Below are positions 62,356 through 64,000 of a stretch of 64,000 nt of DNA, piece after piece. Made by a program: the position numbers and the translations under genes. Position 1 is the first letter of the stretch, and the number at the start of each line of letters is the position of its first letter. The DNA comes from DASSKA01 sp963839365 (GTDB lineage: Bacteria > Actinomycetota > Actinomycetes > Propionibacteriales > Nocardioidaceae): positions 682,001 through 746,000 of the forward strand of contig CAWIUT010000001.1 in NCBI GenBank assembly GCA_963839365.1. The letters run 5' to 3'. A model generated the notes under the pieces. The model did not search any database. It saw nothing but the letters and a program-made list of their open reading frames with translations, and was not told the origin of the DNA.

Positions 62356-63068
62356 TGGGTCTCCTCCTCGACGCCGTGGGGCGGGCGGGGCTGGACCGGC
62401 AGCCGACGCAGCCACAGCCGGACCCCCTGGATCCGGATCCGCGCGGCGACGCGCAGCGGCTCCATCGGCCGGGTCAGCGCGGTCCGGAGCACGGCAGCGG
62501 TCGTCGCCGGCCGGGCCCGTCCGCGCAGCGACGCGGAGAACGGCGGGCCGCCGTCGCGGTGCAGCGTGAGGCTCACGAAGACGTCCGCGCCCGGCTCGGG
62601 GGCGTGTACGTCGTACCAGCCGCTCGTGTCGTTGAACGGCGACACGTACAGCCGCTTGCCGACCCGGGCCCGGCCCAGCTCGTCCGGGTGCACAACGTAG
62701 GCGTGCCGGTCCCCATAGGTGTTGTGCACCTCGAGGACCACGCAGGCCAGCCGTTCGTCGGGGGTGTAGCACCAGAACACGCTGAGCGGGTTGAACACGT
62801 AGCCGAGCACGCGGGCGTTGGCGAGCATCAGCACCCGGCCGCCGGTCAGGTCCACCCCGTGCGCGGCGAGCAGGTCCTCCAGGTTCGCGCGGATGCTGCG
62901 GTCGGGGCCCCCGAGATGGTCGCGGGCCTCGAACCGGGCCAGCCGCCCGTGGTCGGGCAGCTCGTCGAGGTCGACCAGCCAGGCGTAGGAGCGGTAGGCG
63001 AACCGGTGCTGAACCGGGCCGCGGCGCTCGTGCCGGATCACGGTGTCGACCAGCCGGGGTGCGGTCAT
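62352..63068 (-). CDS. DUF1365-family protein
   Basis: A 238-residue protein with the DUF1365 core: HRFAYRSYAWLVDLDELP, LGYVFNPLSVFWCY, VVLEVHNTYGDRHAYVV and KRLYVSPFNDTSGWYD. Function is not settled; the gene is almost always between an FAD-dependent amine-oxidase-like gene and a cyclopropane synthase, as here. GGGGGAGG 5 nt before ATG 63068; 4-bp overlaps on both sides indicate one operon. Confidence 0.9.
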   Translation of the reverse strand: MTAPRLVDTVIRHERRGPVQHRFAYRSYAWLVDLDELPDHGRLARFEARDHLGGPDRSIRANLEDLLAAHGVDLTGGRVLMLANARVLGYVFNPLSVFWCYTPDERLACVVLEVHNTYGDRHAYVVHPDELGRARVGKRLYVSPFNDTSGWYDVHAPEPGADVFVSLTLHRDGGPPFSASLRGRARPATTAAVLRTALTRPMEPLRVAARIRIQGVRLWLRRLPVQPRPPHGVEEETQ

Positions 63069-64000
63069 CGCCACCTCCCCCCGAGGCTCAGCGCGGCGGC
63101 CGCTCCCGACCGGGCACCGTCCTCGTGGAACCCCCAGCCATGGTAGGCCCCGGCGAACCGGACCCTGGCCGTGTCGATCTCCGGAAACCGGCGCTGGGCG
63201 GCCCGGGAGGTCGCGGTGTAGAGCGGGTGCTCGTAGCGCATCTGGTCGATCACCGTGTTCGGGTCCACGAGGTCCTCACCCCCCAGTGTGAGCACCAGCC
63301 GGGGCGCACGGCCACCCCCCGGCCGGGTGTCCAGGCGGTGCAGGCGGGTCAGGTCGTAGCTCACCACCACCCGGTCGGCGCTCGGCCCTCGACGGAGGTA
63401 GTTCCACGACGCCCGCGCGCCCTCCGCGCGGGGGAGCAAGCTGGTGTCGGTGTGCAGCAGCGCGGTCTTCTGCGAGTACAGCAGCGCGCCGAGCACCTCC
63501 CGCTGGGCGGCGTGAGGCGCGGCCAGGAGCGTGAGCGCCTGGTGCGGGTGCGTCGCCACCACGGCCGCGTCGAACCGGTCTCGGTTGCCGTGCCGGTCGA
63601 CCACCTCGACGCCGTCGGCGTCCTCCCGCAGCGACACCACCGGCGCGTCCAGCCGCACCTCGGACAGTCCGGCGGCGAGCCGGTCGACGTACTGCTTGCT
63701 GCCGCCGACCACGGTGCGCCAGGTCGGTGAGCCGAACACGGTGAGCATCCCGTGGTGGTCCAGGAACCGGAACAGGTAGCGGGCCGGGTAGTCGAGGGCC
63801 ACGTCGGGAGCGCAGGACCACACGGCCGCCACCAGGGGAGTCATGAACCACTCGTGGAAGGCGGCCGAGTAGTCGCCGCTGTCGAGGAAGTCGGCCAGCG
63901 TCACCAGGTCCCGGTCGTCGTCGGGTCGGGCGAGCAGGGTGCGAGCGGCCCGGTGGAACCGCGGCACCTCGGAGAGCATCTTCAGGTACGCCGTACGGAC
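63065..64000 (-). CDS. FAD-dependent amine-oxidase-like oxidoreductase (partial, start beyond window)
   Basis: The C-terminal 310 or so residues of a flavoprotein of the NAD/FAD-dependent amine-oxidase family; the FAD-binding N-terminus lies past the right edge. Visible segments are GSPTWRTVVGGSKQYVDRLA, AAVVATHPHQALTLL, SQKTALLHTDTSLLP and, near the end, FAGAYHGWGFHEDGARSG, the usual companion type for DUF1365 and cyclopropane synthase. In related clusters this enzyme acts on fatty acyl chains as a desaturase or oxidase, but this is not shown here. Confidence 0.88.
   Translation of the reverse strand, partial: VRTAYLKMLSEVPRFHRAARTLLARPDDDRDLVTLADFLDSGDYSAAFHEWFMTPLVAAVWSCAPDVALDYPARYLFRFLDHHGMLTVFGSPTWRTVVGGSKQYVDRLAAGLSEVRLDAPVVSLREDADGVEVVDRHGNRDRFDAAVVATHPHQALTLLAAPHAAQREVLGALLYSQKTALLHTDTSLLPRAEGARASWNYLRRGPSADRVVVSYDLTRLHRLDTRPGGGRAPRLVLTLGGEDLVDPNTVIDQMRYEHPLYTATSRAAQRRFPEIDTARVRFAGAYHGWGFHEDGARSGAAAALSLGGRWR

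Overview
The window is a gene-dense, very GC-rich stretch (about 70% or more) with almost no long intergenic gaps. Many genes overlap by 4 bases (ATGA/GTGA) and GTG and TTG starts are common. About ten genes lack a Shine-Dalgarno site and instead carry a TANNNT-like -10 box 6-8 nt before the start codon, i.e. probable leaderless mRNAs. With the gene content (DinB, MMPL, TerC with a Mn riboswitch, DUF6325/SHOCT) this points to an actinomycete chromosome. A Nocardioides-like genus in Propionibacteriales is my best guess, but this is inference. I see no rRNA, tRNA, CRISPR, prophage or insertion sequence.

Layout. 1-7 kb: end of a membrane protein, a UDP-sulfoquinovose synthase homologue, glycogen debranching enzyme, succinate-semialdehyde dehydrogenase and a NarL-type two-component pair. 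7-12.8 kb: acyl-CoA dehydrogenase, small membrane proteins, DinB, FabG, a hotdog thioesterase and an SGNH hydrolase. 12.8-17.9 kb: an ABC-2 exporter operon with a LolA/RseB-like protein, divergent from an OmpR-type two-component system. 17.9-31 kb: homogentisate dioxygenase and a large hydroxyproline-type catabolic island: two proline-racemase-family enzymes, a DapA-like deaminase, a broken aldehyde dehydrogenase, both aconitase-X subunits, a three-subunit flavin/Fe-S dehydrogenase and an amino-acid ABC importer. 31-38.4 kb: MMPL exporter with divergent MarR, TspO, rhodanese, glycosyltransferase, a Mn riboswitch with TerC, adenine deaminase. 38.6-45.3 kb: a xylose-type sugar ABC importer beside a response regulator and a sensor kinase whose N-terminus is a sugar-type ABC ATPase domain. 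45.3-53.5 kb: stress cluster with glutamate decarboxylase, DUF6325, SHOCT and DUF2249 proteins and two cation/proton antiporters. 53.6-60.2 kb: two DUF1990 proteins, MFS exporter with ArsR-type regulator, a ThDP enzyme paired with a cyclase. 60.3-64 kb: a fatty-acid-modifying operon (FAD oxidoreductase, DUF1365, cyclopropane synthase, DUF1295) running off the right edge.

How parts work together. The hydroxyproline island could import hydroxyproline isomers, epimerise 4-hydroxyproline to the D form, oxidise it with the trimeric dehydrogenase, deaminate the pyrroline product and oxidise 2-oxoglutarate semialdehyde. Aconitase X would bring in cis-3-hydroxyproline. The last enzyme is disrupted here. 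The strongest candidate for something undescribed is the ABC-GAF-GAF-histidine kinase fusion at 42786-45248. Its ABC domain resembles the ATPase of the adjacent sugar importer, which suggests a kinase that may dock on the permease and report sugar transport to its response regulator.
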